Shown: in pieces, positions 17,482-25,673 of the stretch
How positions within the stretch are numbered: position 1 is the stretch's first letter
Layout of the letters: the number at the start of each line of letters is the position of its first letter
NCBI GenBank assembly: GCA_030695565.1
Contig: JAUYRZ010000125.1
Coordinates: 36,941 to 100,940 of the forward strand
DNA length: 64,000 bases
DNA from: Archangium sp.
GTDB taxonomy: Bacteria > Myxococcota > Myxococcia > Myxococcales > Myxococcaceae
Direction of reading: 5' to 3'
Notes under the pieces: generated by a model
Told to the model about the DNA's origin: nothing
Database searches by the model: none
What the model saw: only the letters and a program-made list of their open reading frames with translations
Translations under genes and position numbers: made by a program

Positions 17482-18333
17482 TCAGCGGACCTCGTCTTGC
17501 GAGAATGCCTTGAGCCGGGCGCCTGACGAAGCGGTCACCGCGCCGTCCGGGCCGAGCTCGAACGCGCCTCCGTCGACCGGGTCGGGGGGCAGCTCGGTGA
17601 GGAAACCTTCTGACAGAAGTTGCATCAGGCTCTGGGGCGGCTGGCCGCGAGAGGCCCGGTAGGTGTCGACCGCGCCCTGCAGCGTGGTCAGCAGGCGATC
17701 CCGTTCGATCTCCAGACGCCGACGGGCGAACACCTCTCGAAGCTCGGGGTCAGAGGAGCGCTCCTCCAGCTCACCGACGATGGCCTGGGCACCTTCGAAG
17801 TCATCGCTCTGGGCGAGCAACCGGCTGGCCAGCTGACCCATGAAGGCCGGGGCCCCGCGGATGCGAGCGCCCTGCCGGAGCGTCTCGGCGGCGCCGTGCA
17901 CGTCGTGGTCGAGGTGCAGCTGATTGAACGACAGGTAGAGGGGGAGCCGGTAGTCGGTGGGGATGTTGGCCATGCCGCGCCTGAACAGCGCGCTCGATTC
18001 GGCCACGTTGTGGTTGCCGAGGCTGGAGGACATGGGGGCCAGCAGCCCTCCGAAGATGTACGGATAGATGAACTTCGGATCGAGGTCGGTCACCAGCCCG
18101 CACCACATCAGCAGCATGGCGCCATCGGCGGGGACCTTGAGGTTGACCGCCACCCCGATCGCTCGGATCCACACGAGGTCGGTGATCAGCGAGAGATGAG
18201 ACTTTCCCAGAAGACGAATCGGTTCGGGGTTGGGCGGAGCCGGGTGGAGGAAGAAACGGACACCCTGCGGCGGTTGGGTGGTCAGGGCGATCAGGCCCAC
18301 GGCCACCAGGGAGATCACCAGCCGCTTGATCAT
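17482..18333 (-). CDS. pilG: PilG-like pilus accessory protein
   Basis: This 283-residue protein has an N-terminal membrane anchor (MIKRLVISLVAVGLIAL) and a periplasmic helical domain. Its first part (KSHLSLITDLVWIRAIG) leads into short TPR-like repeats, and a C-terminal segment (QPPQSLMQLLSEGFLTELPPDP) resembles the part of pilin-like or secretion proteins that follows the helix. PilG in M. xanthus is an accessory protein needed for pilus assembly and encoded between pilA and pilH. The assignment depends mainly on this position. It heads the eight-gene operon, preceded by a hairpin that separates it from pilA. Confidence 0.65.
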   Translation of the reverse strand: MIKRLVISLVAVGLIALTTQPPQGVRFFLHPAPPNPEPIRLLGKSHLSLITDLVWIRAIGVAVNLKVPADGAMLLMWCGLVTDLDPKFIYPYIFGGLLAPMSSSLGNHNVAESSALFRRGMANIPTDYRLPLYLSFNQLHLDHDVHGAAETLRQGARIRGAPAFMGQLASRLLAQSDDFEGAQAIVGELEERSSDPELREVFARRRLEIERDRLLTTLQGAVDTYRASRGQPPQSLMQLLSEGFLTELPPDPVDGGAFELGPDGAVTASSGARLKAFSQDEVR

Positions 18334-18460
18334 GGCGCGGCACCGGTAGCAGCGGAACGCTGCGCGAGACAGACGGGAGCGCAGCGGACGGCTGGCCGAG
18401 GTGAAGCGACCGGGAACATGAACCGCTTCATTTCAGAAATCACAGCCCAGAAACAGCAAC

Positions 18461-18490
18461 GCGGGCGCCCGGAATGAACCGGACGCCCGC
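18461..18490 (-). terminator. Hairpin between pilA and pilG
   Basis: Two 12-base arms (GCGGGCGCCCGG and CCGGACGCCCGC on the plus strand) flank a six-base loop. In the minus-strand RNA they pair completely, with one G-U pair. Only a weak T-rich stretch (GTTGCTGTTT) follows. It lies just after the pilA stop and probably limits read-through into pilGHI, which would let pilin be made in large excess. Confidence 0.6.
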
Positions 18491-18512
18491 TCGCCGAAAA
18501 GACAGGACGTAA

Positions 18513-19142
18513 TTACGGGCAGGAGACGTCGTTGTACGTGTTGACCGCGATACCGCCGGGGCCGTTCTGCGAGTCGGAGCACGCCGAGGCCGCGACCGTG
18601 AGGGTCACGCCGCCGCCGAGCGCCCACTGGTCATCCGGGCTGTCGTTGTCGATGGTGCCCGAAGCCATGGCGACGAAGGCGCCGTTGGAGCCGGTGACGA
18701 CCGCGGGAGCGCCGGGCGCCGTGGTGACGCCGGGCTCGGTGGAGATCGCGGGGGTGCTGGAGACGACGCCCGTGGTGAGCGTGCCGCCGAGCTTGTACGA
18801 GTCGATGTTGATGATGTTGAAGCCGTTCGAGTCGGCAGGCGACGCGAGGGTGGCCGCAGCGCGGGTCTGGTTGTTGGCGGCGCCGAGGTGGTACGAGTAG
18901 CGGTTACCACGCTCGGGCATGTACCCGATCTGGTTGAACGCCGACGAGTACGAGTCGCGCTCGGCGAAGTACGACTTCTGAGCCTGGAAGATGCCCTTGA
19001 GGCCCGTCTTGGCCTCGGACTGCTTCGACTTCGCCTGGAACTTGATGAAGTTCGGGATGGCGATGGCGGCCAGAATTCCGATGATGGCAACGACGATCAT
19101 CAGTTCAACGAGGGTAAAGCCCTTCTTGAGCAACTTCTTCAT
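18513..19142 (-). CDS. pilA: Type IV major pilin (PilA)
   Basis: This 209-residue prepilin has an eight-residue basic leader (MKKLLKKG), cleavage before Phe, the invariant Glu at mature position 5 (FTLVE) and the hydrophobic assembly helix. The C-terminal domain ends with two cysteines (ASACSDS, DVSCP) that probably form the D-region disulfide. It carries two N-X-S/T motifs (NQT and NDS). The ATG is preceded by a good ribosome-binding site (AAAGGA). The protein is expected to be cleaved by a PilD-type peptidase, encoded elsewhere, and polymerised into the pilus. It lies directly upstream of pilGHI. An in-frame extension upstream is rejected because the leader starts at this ATG. Confidence 0.93.
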   Translation of the reverse strand: MKKLLKKGFTLVELMIVVAIIGILAAIAIPNFIKFQAKSKQSEAKTGLKGIFQAQKSYFAERDSYSSAFNQIGYMPERGNRYSYHLGAANNQTRAAATLASPADSNGFNIINIDSYKLGGTLTTGVVSSTPAISTEPGVTTAPGAPAVVTGSNGAFVAMASGTIDNDSPDDQWALGGGVTLTVAASACSDSQNGPGGIAVNTYNDVSCP

Positions 19143-19197
19143 GTGAATCCTTTCGGTGTGGGGAAAGCGCTGCGTCAACTTCGTCTCCGGGGCACTT

Positions 19198-19214
19198 AGC
19201 AAGCGCCAGACCGG
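19198..19214 (-). promoter_or_regulatory. Candidate sigma-54 promoter of pilA
   Basis: On the minus strand the sequence CCGGTCTGGCGCTTGCT has GG and GC at the ten-base spacing of sigma-54 promoters, and a full TTGCT at -12. The -24 half is weak. Transcription would begin about 45 bases before the pilA ATG. The M. xanthus pilA promoter is known to depend on sigma-54 and PilR. Confidence 0.45.
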
Positions 19215-19363
19215 CGGCATGGTCAGTGTACTTCCAAGAGGTTGCCTCACAAGTTCTCGGCAGATCGACCGGGATTGTCACTTCGCACCGCCGATCTTTG
19301 TCACCTGCCGGGGCTTGCAGGACCCTGTTGCCGACGATACAGCCCACCTCGGAGCGCGCCCCT

Positions 19364-19798
19364 ATGGTCGGCATCGTCATCGCAGCACACGGTCAGCTCG
19401 CCAGCGAACTCCTCGCCACCGCCCAGTTGATCATCGGCGAGTTCGCCTCCGTAACCAGCTGCAACCTGAGCCATTCGCTCTCGCCTCAGGCCATCGAAGA
19501 GGAGCTGCAGCAGGCGATCGCCTTGGTCGATCAAGGCGAGGGCGTGCTGGTGTTGGCCGATCTCATCGGGGGCACCCCCTGCACGCGCAGCATGGCGTTG
19601 TGCCGCAAGGCCCAGCTCGAGGTGGTCACCGGCGTCAACCTGCCCATGGTGCTCAAGGCCCACTCGTTGCGGCAGAACCGCACCTTGCGCGAGCTGGCTC
19701 AGCAGCTGGTCGAAGCGGTGCGCGGCTCGATTCGCTGGGTGACGGAGTCAGAAGCCCCGCGCGTCTCGGTCGCTCACGGGCACGCGACGTCGTCGTAG
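19364..19798 (+). CDS. PTS EIIA component, mannose/fructose family
   Basis: This 144-residue protein matches the EIIA-Man domain. The phospho-accepting histidine is H9 in VIAAHGQLA, and the region around [16 protein letters not shown] and GVNLPMVL is the family core. No EIIB, EIIC or EIID gene is nearby, so it is more likely part of a regulatory phosphorelay than a sugar transporter. It starts 221 bases from pilA in the opposite direction, with GGAG nine bases before the ATG. Its last 25 bases overlap, tail to tail, the end of a second pilin gene. A longer in-frame start at 19226 would cross the pilA promoter and is rejected. Confidence 0.85.
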   Translation: MVGIVIAAHGQLASELLATAQLIIGEFASVTSCNLSHSLSPQAIEEELQQAIALVDQGEGVLVLADLIGGTPCTRSMALCRKAQLEVVTGVNLPMVLKAHSLRQNRTLRELAQQLVEAVRGSIRWVTESEAPRVSVAHGHATSS

Positions 19799-20406
19799 GT
19801 CGTCACCGACACGCCGGGCACGCCTTGCTGTTGGTCGGTGCACGCGCCCGCGGGGACGTCGATGGTCCCGCTGCTCACCATCCACACGTCGTTGTCGCTG
19901 TCGTTGTCGATGGTGCCGATCGCCTCGAAGGTGAACGAGCCGTTGGGCCCGGGGGTCACCCCGGTATCAACCGTTCCACCGACCGTCCCTGATTCGTAGG
20001 TGATGGTGAAGGGCGCGAGGGTGGGGCGAACCGGCTGGCCCGCGCACGCCCCCAGACCGATGCGGAAACAATCCACCTCGAGGCCCTGGTACGCGGAGAG
20101 TGTCGGCAGCACCGCGGCCGAACGCGACTGGTACACGGTGGGGGTGACCATCGACTTGTAGGCGTACCGGTTGCCGCGTTCGGGCGCGAAGCCGACCGCG
20201 CCCATGTCAGCCGTGAACTGGTCGGACTCGGAGAAGTAGTGGCGCTGCGCCATGAAGTACGCGCGCAGCGACTGTTTGGCCTCCGACTGCTTGCTGCGCG
20301 CCTGGTACTTGATGAAGTTCGGAATGGCGAGAGCCGCGAGGATCCCGATGATGGCCACCACGATCATCAACTCGACGAGCGTAAATCCCCCGTGTCTGTT
20401 CGACAT
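19774..20406 (-). CDS. Second type IV pilin-like protein
   Basis: This 210-residue prepilin is a paralogue of the pilA product. It has a seven-residue leader (MSNRHGG), then [18 protein letters not shown] and the conserved segment around [15 protein letters not shown], and the same C-terminal cysteine pair (AGACTDQ, DVACP). Two N-X-S/T motifs (NGS, NDS) are present. An additional cysteine pair sits in the middle ([14 protein letters not shown]), which the first pilin lacks. It could be an alternative major pilin or a minor pilin. It is not in an operon with pilA because the EIIA gene lies between them in the other direction. Confidence 0.9.
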   Translation of the reverse strand: MSNRHGGFTLVELMIVVAIIGILAALAIPNFIKYQARSKQSEAKQSLRAYFMAQRHYFSESDQFTADMGAVGFAPERGNRYAYKSMVTPTVYQSRSAAVLPTLSAYQGLEVDCFRIGLGACAGQPVRPTLAPFTITYESGTVGGTVDTGVTPGPNGSFTFEAIGTIDNDSDNDVWMVSSGTIDVPAGACTDQQQGVPGVSVTTYDDVACP

Positions 20407-20445
20407 TCGATGACCCTAACATCGGTGAAACGTCGGTTGTGCGAA

Positions 20446-20462
20446 CTGACAAACTCTGTCAG
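20446..20462. promoter_or_regulatory. Palindrome upstream of the second pilin gene
   Basis: CTGACA and TGTCAG are perfect inverted arms around a five-base centre, 40 to 56 bases before the pilin start. This could be an operator. No clear sigma-54 or sigma-70 elements were seen in the 152-base intergenic region. Confidence 0.3.
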
Positions 20463-20558
20463 CCGCCCCACGTCACCCTCAATCGAGTGAGCCGGTTGGC
20501 GCGAGCCCGCCCAAAGCGTCACCCCGCACTGACCCTTTTTGTCACCCTCCGAAGTGCG

Positions 20559-22817
20559 TCAGCGAGGCTTCACCGCGAGGTACGGGGCGGCCCAGGGGAT
20601 CGACGTGACGCCCTCCGCCTGAGCGTGGCGATGGGTCAGATACGGATCAGACAGGTGTTCCCGCGCCAGCGCGCAGAGATCAGCCCGGCCCGCCGCGAGA
20701 ATGGTGTTCGCGTGATCCGCCCCCGCAATCGCGCCCACCGCCATCACCTTGAGGCCGGTGGCCACCTTCACCGCCTCGGCGAAAGGCACCTGGTACATCC
20801 GGCCGTACTCCGGCTTCGACTCCGGCACGTTGCCCGCGGTCGACACGTCGATGACGTCGCAGCCCAGCTGCTCCAGCCGCTTCGCGAACTCCACGGTGTC
20901 TTCGATGGTCTGGCCGGTGGGCCCCAGCCAATCGGTGGCCGACACGCGCACGCCCAGGGGCTTCTCCTGCGGCCACGCGTCGCGCACCGCCTCGAAGATC
21001 TCCAGCGGGTAGCGCATGCGCTTCTCCAACGAGCCGCCGTACGCATCGGTGCGGTGATTGCTCAGCGGCGAGAGGAACGTGGAGAGCAGGTACCCATGCG
21101 CCATGTGCAGCTCGAGGAAATCGAAGCCGCAGCGATCCGCTCGAAGCGCCGCGTCGACGAAACACTGTTTGACCCGCGCGAGGTCGCCCGCGTCCATCTC
21201 CTTGGGCACCGGCGCGCCCGGCTTGTACGCCAGCGCCGACGGGGCGATGGCCTTCCACGGCGATTGATCAGGCTTGAGCGGCGCGTCGCCTTCCCACGGC
21301 TTGCCCCAGCTCGCCTTGCGCCCCGCGTGCGCCAGCTGCATGCCGATGCGCGCGGTGGAGTGCGTCCTCACGAAGTCGACCACCCGCTTCCACGCGGCGG
21401 CCTGCACGTCGTTCCACAAGCCCGCGCAGCCGTACGTGATGCGGCCCTCTTCGGACACGTCGGTCATCTCGGTGATGATCAGCCCCGCGCCGCCCATCGC
21501 CCGGCTGCCCAGGTGCACCAGGTGCCAATCGTTCGGCACGCCGTCGGTGGCGGAGTACTGGCACATGGGCGAGACCACCACCCGGTTGGGCAAGTTCACC
21601 GAGCGCAGCTTCAAGGGCGCGAAGAGCGGGGGCGGTGCGCTCCCGTCTTGATTACGCGGCGTGCCGTACGTCTTCGCGAGCTGCTCATCGAGGGCGTGCA
21701 CCAGCCCCGGGTCGCGGGTGCGCAGGTTGTCCCAGGTGATGCGCTTGCTGCGCGTCATCAGGTTGAAGGTGAACTGCTCCGCTGACTGGCTCACGTAGCG
21801 GGCGGCGTTCTCGAACCACTCCAGGCTGGTCTGCGCGGCGCGTTGCACCCGGAGGGTCTCGGGTTTGCGAGCGCTCTCGTAGGCCTCGAGCGACTTCTCC
21901 ACGTTGAGCTCGTGGGCCTTCAGCGCGGCGTGCAGCGCGATGGCGTCTTCCATCGCCAGCTTGGTGCCCGAGCCGATGGAGAAATGCGCCGTGTGCACCG
22001 CGTCGCCCATCAACACCAGGTTGCCCCGGCGCCACCGCTCGCAGCTGACGGTGGGGAAGGTGCGCCAGATGGACTTGTTGGCGCACAGCGGGTGGCCGTC
22101 GAGCTCGCCCTTGAACAGCGTCTCCAGGAAGACCACCGACTGCGCCTCGCTCATGGTGTCGAGGCCGGCTCGCTTCCAGACCTCTTCCCGGCACTCGACG
22201 ATGAAGGTCGAGCGCGCGCCCGAGGGCTGCATGGGCTCTTTGGTGAACGGATACGCGTGCACCTGGAAGAGCCCGTACGGCGTCTCCTTGAAGAGGAAGG
22301 TGAAGGCGGTGAGCGGTTTGCTGGTGCCCAGCCAGGTGAACTTGCACTTGCGCCAGTCGACGTGCGGCTTGAAGTCGGCGGCGTACCGTTCGCGCAGCGG
22401 GCTGTGCACGCCGTCGCAGCCGATGATGAGATCCGCCTCGGGCAGCGGCTCGACCGGCAGCTCCTTCGAGAAGGTGAGCTTCACGCCGAGCTGCTCGCAG
22501 CGCTCCTGCAGCAGCTGCAGCAGGTCCTTGCGCGCCAGGCCGCAGAACCCGTGGCCGGTGGAGACCGTGGTCTTTCCGCGCACCGTGGTCTCGATGTCGT
22601 CCCAATAGGCGAAGCGCGACTCGATGGCGGAGAGGCTCTCGGGGTCGGCCTCGCGGAAGTTGCCCAGCGTCTCTTTCGAGAAGACGACGCCCCAGCCGAA
22701 CGCGTCATCGGGTTTGTTCTTCTCGAACACCTCGATGTCCACGTGCGGGAACGACTTCTTCATCAACAAGGAAAAATAGAGCCCTGCCGGGCCGCCGCCG
22801 ATGCTGACGATGCGCAT
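20559..22817 (-). CDS. Bifunctional flavin monooxygenase / OYE-family reductase (salicylyl-CoA 5-hydroxylase or 2-aminobenzoyl-CoA monooxygenase type)
   Basis: This 752-residue protein joins two flavoenzymes. Residues 1 to about 370 are a class A FAD monooxygenase with the dinucleotide motif GGGPAGLYFSLLMKK and the second FAD motif GDAVHTAHFSIGSG. Residues from about 390 onward are an FMN-containing Old Yellow Enzyme domain with SPMCQYSATDG, the substrate histidines near HAGRKASWG, and HMAHGYLLSTFLSPLSNHRT. The same fusion is known for 2-aminobenzoyl-CoA monooxygenase/reductase and for salicylyl-CoA 5-hydroxylase, both acting on aromatic acyl-CoA esters. No aryl-CoA ligase is adjacent, so the substrate remains open. 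The ATG is placed just before the FAD motif; the 21 upstream in-frame codons are rejected. Confidence 0.85.
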   Translation of the reverse strand: MRIVSIGGGPAGLYFSLLMKKSFPHVDIEVFEKNKPDDAFGWGVVFSKETLGNFREADPESLSAIESRFAYWDDIETTVRGKTTVSTGHGFCGLARKDLLQLLQERCEQLGVKLTFSKELPVEPLPEADLIIGCDGVHSPLRERYAADFKPHVDWRKCKFTWLGTSKPLTAFTFLFKETPYGLFQVHAYPFTKEPMQPSGARSTFIVECREEVWKRAGLDTMSEAQSVVFLETLFKGELDGHPLCANKSIWRTFPTVSCERWRRGNLVLMGDAVHTAHFSIGSGTKLAMEDAIALHAALKAHELNVEKSLEAYESARKPETLRVQRAAQTSLEWFENAARYVSQSAEQFTFNLMTRSKRITWDNLRTRDPGLVHALDEQLAKTYGTPRNQDGSAPPPLFAPLKLRSVNLPNRVVVSPMCQYSATDGVPNDWHLVHLGSRAMGGAGLIITEMTDVSEEGRITYGCAGLWNDVQAAAWKRVVDFVRTHSTARIGMQLAHAGRKASWGKPWEGDAPLKPDQSPWKAIAPSALAYKPGAPVPKEMDAGDLARVKQCFVDAALRADRCGFDFLELHMAHGYLLSTFLSPLSNHRTDAYGGSLEKRMRYPLEIFEAVRDAWPQEKPLGVRVSATDWLGPTGQTIEDTVEFAKRLEQLGCDVIDVSTAGNVPESKPEYGRMYQVPFAEAVKVATGLKVMAVGAIAGADHANTILAAGRADLCALAREHLSDPYLTHRHAQAEGVTSIPWAAPYLAVKPR

Positions 22818-22836
22818 GGCGCAGGGGTCTACTCCG

Positions 22837-24927
22837 TCAGCGAGGCGCGCGCCTGCTGGCCGCGAGCAGAAACAGCACACCGCACAGGCCCAGCCCCGCG
22901 AGCAGCAGGCCCCCCTTCAACCGCGGCACTTCATAGGTGAAGACCACCTGATGGGTGCCCGGCGTCAACAGCACGCCCCGCACCAGCGCGTTGGTGATGA
23001 GAATGTCGGCCGGCCGCCCATCGACGGTGGCGCTCCAGCCGTCGGCGGCGAGGTCATTGAGCACCAGCAGGCCGGGGCCGCTCAGGCGCGCCTCCAGCGC
23101 CAGCAGGTCGACTTCATCCCGCAGCCACGCCACCTCACCCACCGGGCCCGCGGAGGGTGCGGGCAGCGTGCCGAGCACGAGCGGGTGCAGGCGGGCCGCG
23201 GCAGGGTCGGCCTTCAAGCGGGCGATGAGCTCCGGCGTCTGGGCGATGCCCAGCGGGCTGGCCACGAAAGCGCGGGGCGCAGCGGGTAAGGCGAGGTTGC
23301 TCCCATCAGCCAGCAGGGCGAGGTCGAAGCCGTAGAGCGGGGCGAGGGGCCGCGTATCGGAGAGCGTCCAGCCGAAGAGCAGGCGCTCCCGCTTCGGGGC
23401 GAGGGGCAGGTTGGCGGACAGCCCGAACGCCGCGCGGTGTTGCAGCGCGCCCAGGTCGCCCGCGAGCTCCGTCAACTCTTCCTGGGCCCAGCGCTGCAGG
23501 CTGGGTTGATCGACCGGCACGCTGCGGCTGGCGCGTTCGATCCACACCCGGCCCGTGCCCGGCAGCGCAGGCGGCGCCTCGAGCGTGACGCTCAACAAGC
23601 CCAGCGGTACGCGCCACAACGTGACCACCAGCAACAGGGGCACCAACCAGACCGCGCGCGCCGACCTGGGCACGAGCCACAACACCGCCAACCCCGCGGC
23701 CGAAAGCAGCAGCAGGGGCTTGGCTTCCGACACGAGCCACGAAGCGAGCAGCGCCACCAGGGCCACGCCGAGCCCAGGCAGCACCGCGCGCGGCGACTTC
23801 GCCACCCGCTCCAGGCCGAAGGCGACGGAGGTGGCGAGCCCGAAGCCCAGCAGCGCCAGGTGTTTCTCGGGGTAGCGCACCGCGTTCAGGGGCGGCAGCA
23901 GGTGACGCAGCCCCAGCTCGAGCCCGCCGTGCACGCCCAGCGCGAGCCACAGCCCCAGCGCGCCCAACCCCAGGAACGTCAGCGGCAGCCGTTGCCGGGG
24001 CACGCTCAGGGCCAGCGCGATGGCGGGGATGCCGAGCAGCACCGACTCCGCCCAGCGCCCGGGTTCGTGCAGAGACTGCACCGCCGGTGAGGTGCTCGCC
24101 GCAACGCCGCCGAGCAGCTCAGGCAACCGCTCCGGGTGGAGCGCCCAGTACGAGGCGAGAAACGAAGGGTCGCGAAAGTTCGCCACGATGCTCTGCGCAT
24201 GTTGCGCCGAAGCGGGGAGCAGCTCAGGCGCTGCGAGCAGGCCGGCCAGCACCCCGGCGAGCAGCACCCAGGGAATGCGACGGACGCCGCCGTGGCCGAC
24301 CGCGAGCGCCAGCACCACCCCGGCCGCGAGCAGGGTGGTGGCTGCATCGCCTCCGAGGGGAATGAGCGCCCAGCAAAGGGCGAGGGCGGCCACCGCAGAG
24401 AAAGGCCGCGGGGCGGTGAGCACCTGCGAGGCGAAGAGGGCGATCCACGGGAGCATGGTCAGCCCGCGGAGGTAGGCGATGTTGGAGGTCAGCGAGAGCG
24501 CGTACCCGTTGAGCACCAGCACCATCGCGCCAGCGACCGCCGCGGCGGCGCAGAGCTTCAGGTGCCGCGCGAAGAGCACCTGGCCGACGAGGCCCACCAA
24601 CACCGCGCCCGCGATCTCCAGGCGCAGCGCGAGGGCCTCGTCGAGCACGAGGTAGAGCAGGTTCATCGGGTGAAAGGTGCCGGTGACGCCCTGGCCGATG
24701 AAGGCGCGGCCGAGGCCCTCCCAGGGGAACCAGCCGGGGAGGTGGCCTGCGCTCATTCGCTCCGCCCAGAAGTGACGCAAGGGCAGGTAGGTGATGAGCA
24801 GGTCGCGGTAGACCGGTACGCCCGGGGTGAGCAGGAACGGACCGAACAAGACGCCCCACAACCCGAGCGCGACGGAGATGGCGACGCGCGTCTCGCGGCG
24901 TTCGTTCGACGGGTCGGCGGCCTCCAT
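22837..24927 (-). CDS. YfhO-like membrane protein
   Basis: This 696-residue protein is the third YfhO-like member in the window. It has the first-loop motif VYRDLLITYLPLRHFWAERM and FPWEGLGRAFIGQG, about twelve membrane helices and the C-terminal block ADGWSATVDGRPADILI then HQVVFTYEVP. It is separate from the pilus-linked operon and ends 19 bases before the bifunctional flavoenzyme gene, so the two are probably co-transcribed. The start was chosen at the ATG that follows AGGGG; another ATG 39 bases upstream would overlap the start of the divergent gene. Confidence 0.75.
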   Translation of the reverse strand: MEAADPSNERRETRVAISVALGLWGVLFGPFLLTPGVPVYRDLLITYLPLRHFWAERMSAGHLPGWFPWEGLGRAFIGQGVTGTFHPMNLLYLVLDEALALRLEIAGAVLVGLVGQVLFARHLKLCAAAAVAGAMVLVLNGYALSLTSNIAYLRGLTMLPWIALFASQVLTAPRPFSAVAALALCWALIPLGGDAATTLLAAGVVLALAVGHGGVRRIPWVLLAGVLAGLLAAPELLPASAQHAQSIVANFRDPSFLASYWALHPERLPELLGGVAASTSPAVQSLHEPGRWAESVLLGIPAIALALSVPRQRLPLTFLGLGALGLWLALGVHGGLELGLRHLLPPLNAVRYPEKHLALLGFGLATSVAFGLERVAKSPRAVLPGLGVALVALLASWLVSEAKPLLLLSAAGLAVLWLVPRSARAVWLVPLLLVVTLWRVPLGLLSVTLEAPPALPGTGRVWIERASRSVPVDQPSLQRWAQEELTELAGDLGALQHRAAFGLSANLPLAPKRERLLFGWTLSDTRPLAPLYGFDLALLADGSNLALPAAPRAFVASPLGIAQTPELIARLKADPAAARLHPLVLGTLPAPSAGPVGEVAWLRDEVDLLALEARLSGPGLLVLNDLAADGWSATVDGRPADILITNALVRGVLLTPGTHQVVFTYEVPRLKGGLLLAGLGLCGVLFLLAASRRAPR

Positions 24928-24964
24928 GCCGCCCCTGTACTCCACGGCGTGGTCTGATGGCGTC

Positions 24965-25549
24965 ATGCACTCGTTGCTCCTCGTGTTGATTCTCGCCGCC
25001 GAGCCCGCGCCGGCGCTCAGCTCGCTCTCTGGACTCAACGTGAAGGCGCTCAAGCCCTGGTTGCTCGAGCAGCTGCCGTCGCTCGCTCAGTGTGTGCTGC
25101 CGAAGGTCAGTGAAGGCGACGACCTGGTGACGGTGCAGGCGCAGTTCGCGAAAGCGCCGGAGGTCTCGGTGCTGAAGGTCGAGTCGGCCGTCAGTGACGT
25201 GGCCTGCGTGCGCGGGGTGGTGGAGCGCTGGAGGCGCGATTCGAAGCAGCCTTCGGCGGGCTCGTTCAGCTTCAAGTATCGCTTCAGGCCGAACGAGGCG
25301 CAGCGGGCGGCCGTCGCCGCGCAGGCTCAGCGCGCTTTCGCCACGATGTGTGAAGCCCTGCCCAGGGTGCTCACCAGAGACAGCGTGCGCGCGGCCGTGA
25401 AAGACTTGCCGGTGGGCGCGCAGGTGGTGCTGGAAGACGCGGTGCTGGACACCGAATCACTCGCCGCCGACAAAGTGTCCGTCGCCTTGTCGCGCGCGCT
25501 GCGTGACGTCGCCGCCACCTTCAAGGCGGCTCAGTGCATCAGGCCCTGA
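24965..25549 (+). CDS. Secreted protein of unknown function
   Basis: This 194-residue protein begins with a short signal sequence (MHSLLLVLILAAEPAPA). No known domain is recognised. The middle part (SDVACVRGVVERWRR, then GSFSFKYRFRP) resembles the C-terminal pattern of TonB/AgmX-like proteins, in which one cysteine-containing strand is followed by a basic segment and a beta strand, but the match is weak. Four cysteines are present. The gene points away from the YfhO-like gene and is followed by two copies of the GC-rich inverted repeat. Confidence 0.6.
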   Translation: MHSLLLVLILAAEPAPALSSLSGLNVKALKPWLLEQLPSLAQCVLPKVSEGDDLVTVQAQFAKAPEVSVLKVESAVSDVACVRGVVERWRRDSKQPSAGSFSFKYRFRPNEAQRAAVAAQAQRAFATMCEALPRVLTRDSVRAAVKDLPVGAQVVLEDAVLDTESLAADKVSVALSRALRDVAATFKAAQCIRP

Positions 25550-25550
25550 T

Positions 25551-25668
25551 CTCCCTCTCCCCTCCGGGGAGAGGGTCGGGGTGAGGGGCCAATCAAGCAA
25601 CCCAGGTGAGCCCCTCACCCGGCCGCTGGCCGACCTCTCCCCGCGCGCCGCGCGCAGGGAGAGGTGTC
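25551..25668. repeat. Two GC-rich inverted repeats in opposite orientation, copies 3 and 4
   Basis: One copy (25551-25589) reads CTCCCTCTCCCC and GGGGAGAGGGTCGGGGTGAG; the second (25611-25668) is the reverse version beginning CCCCTCACCC and ending AGGGAGAGG. They fill the gap between two convergent genes. Confidence 0.7.
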
Positions 25669-25673
25669 AAAGC

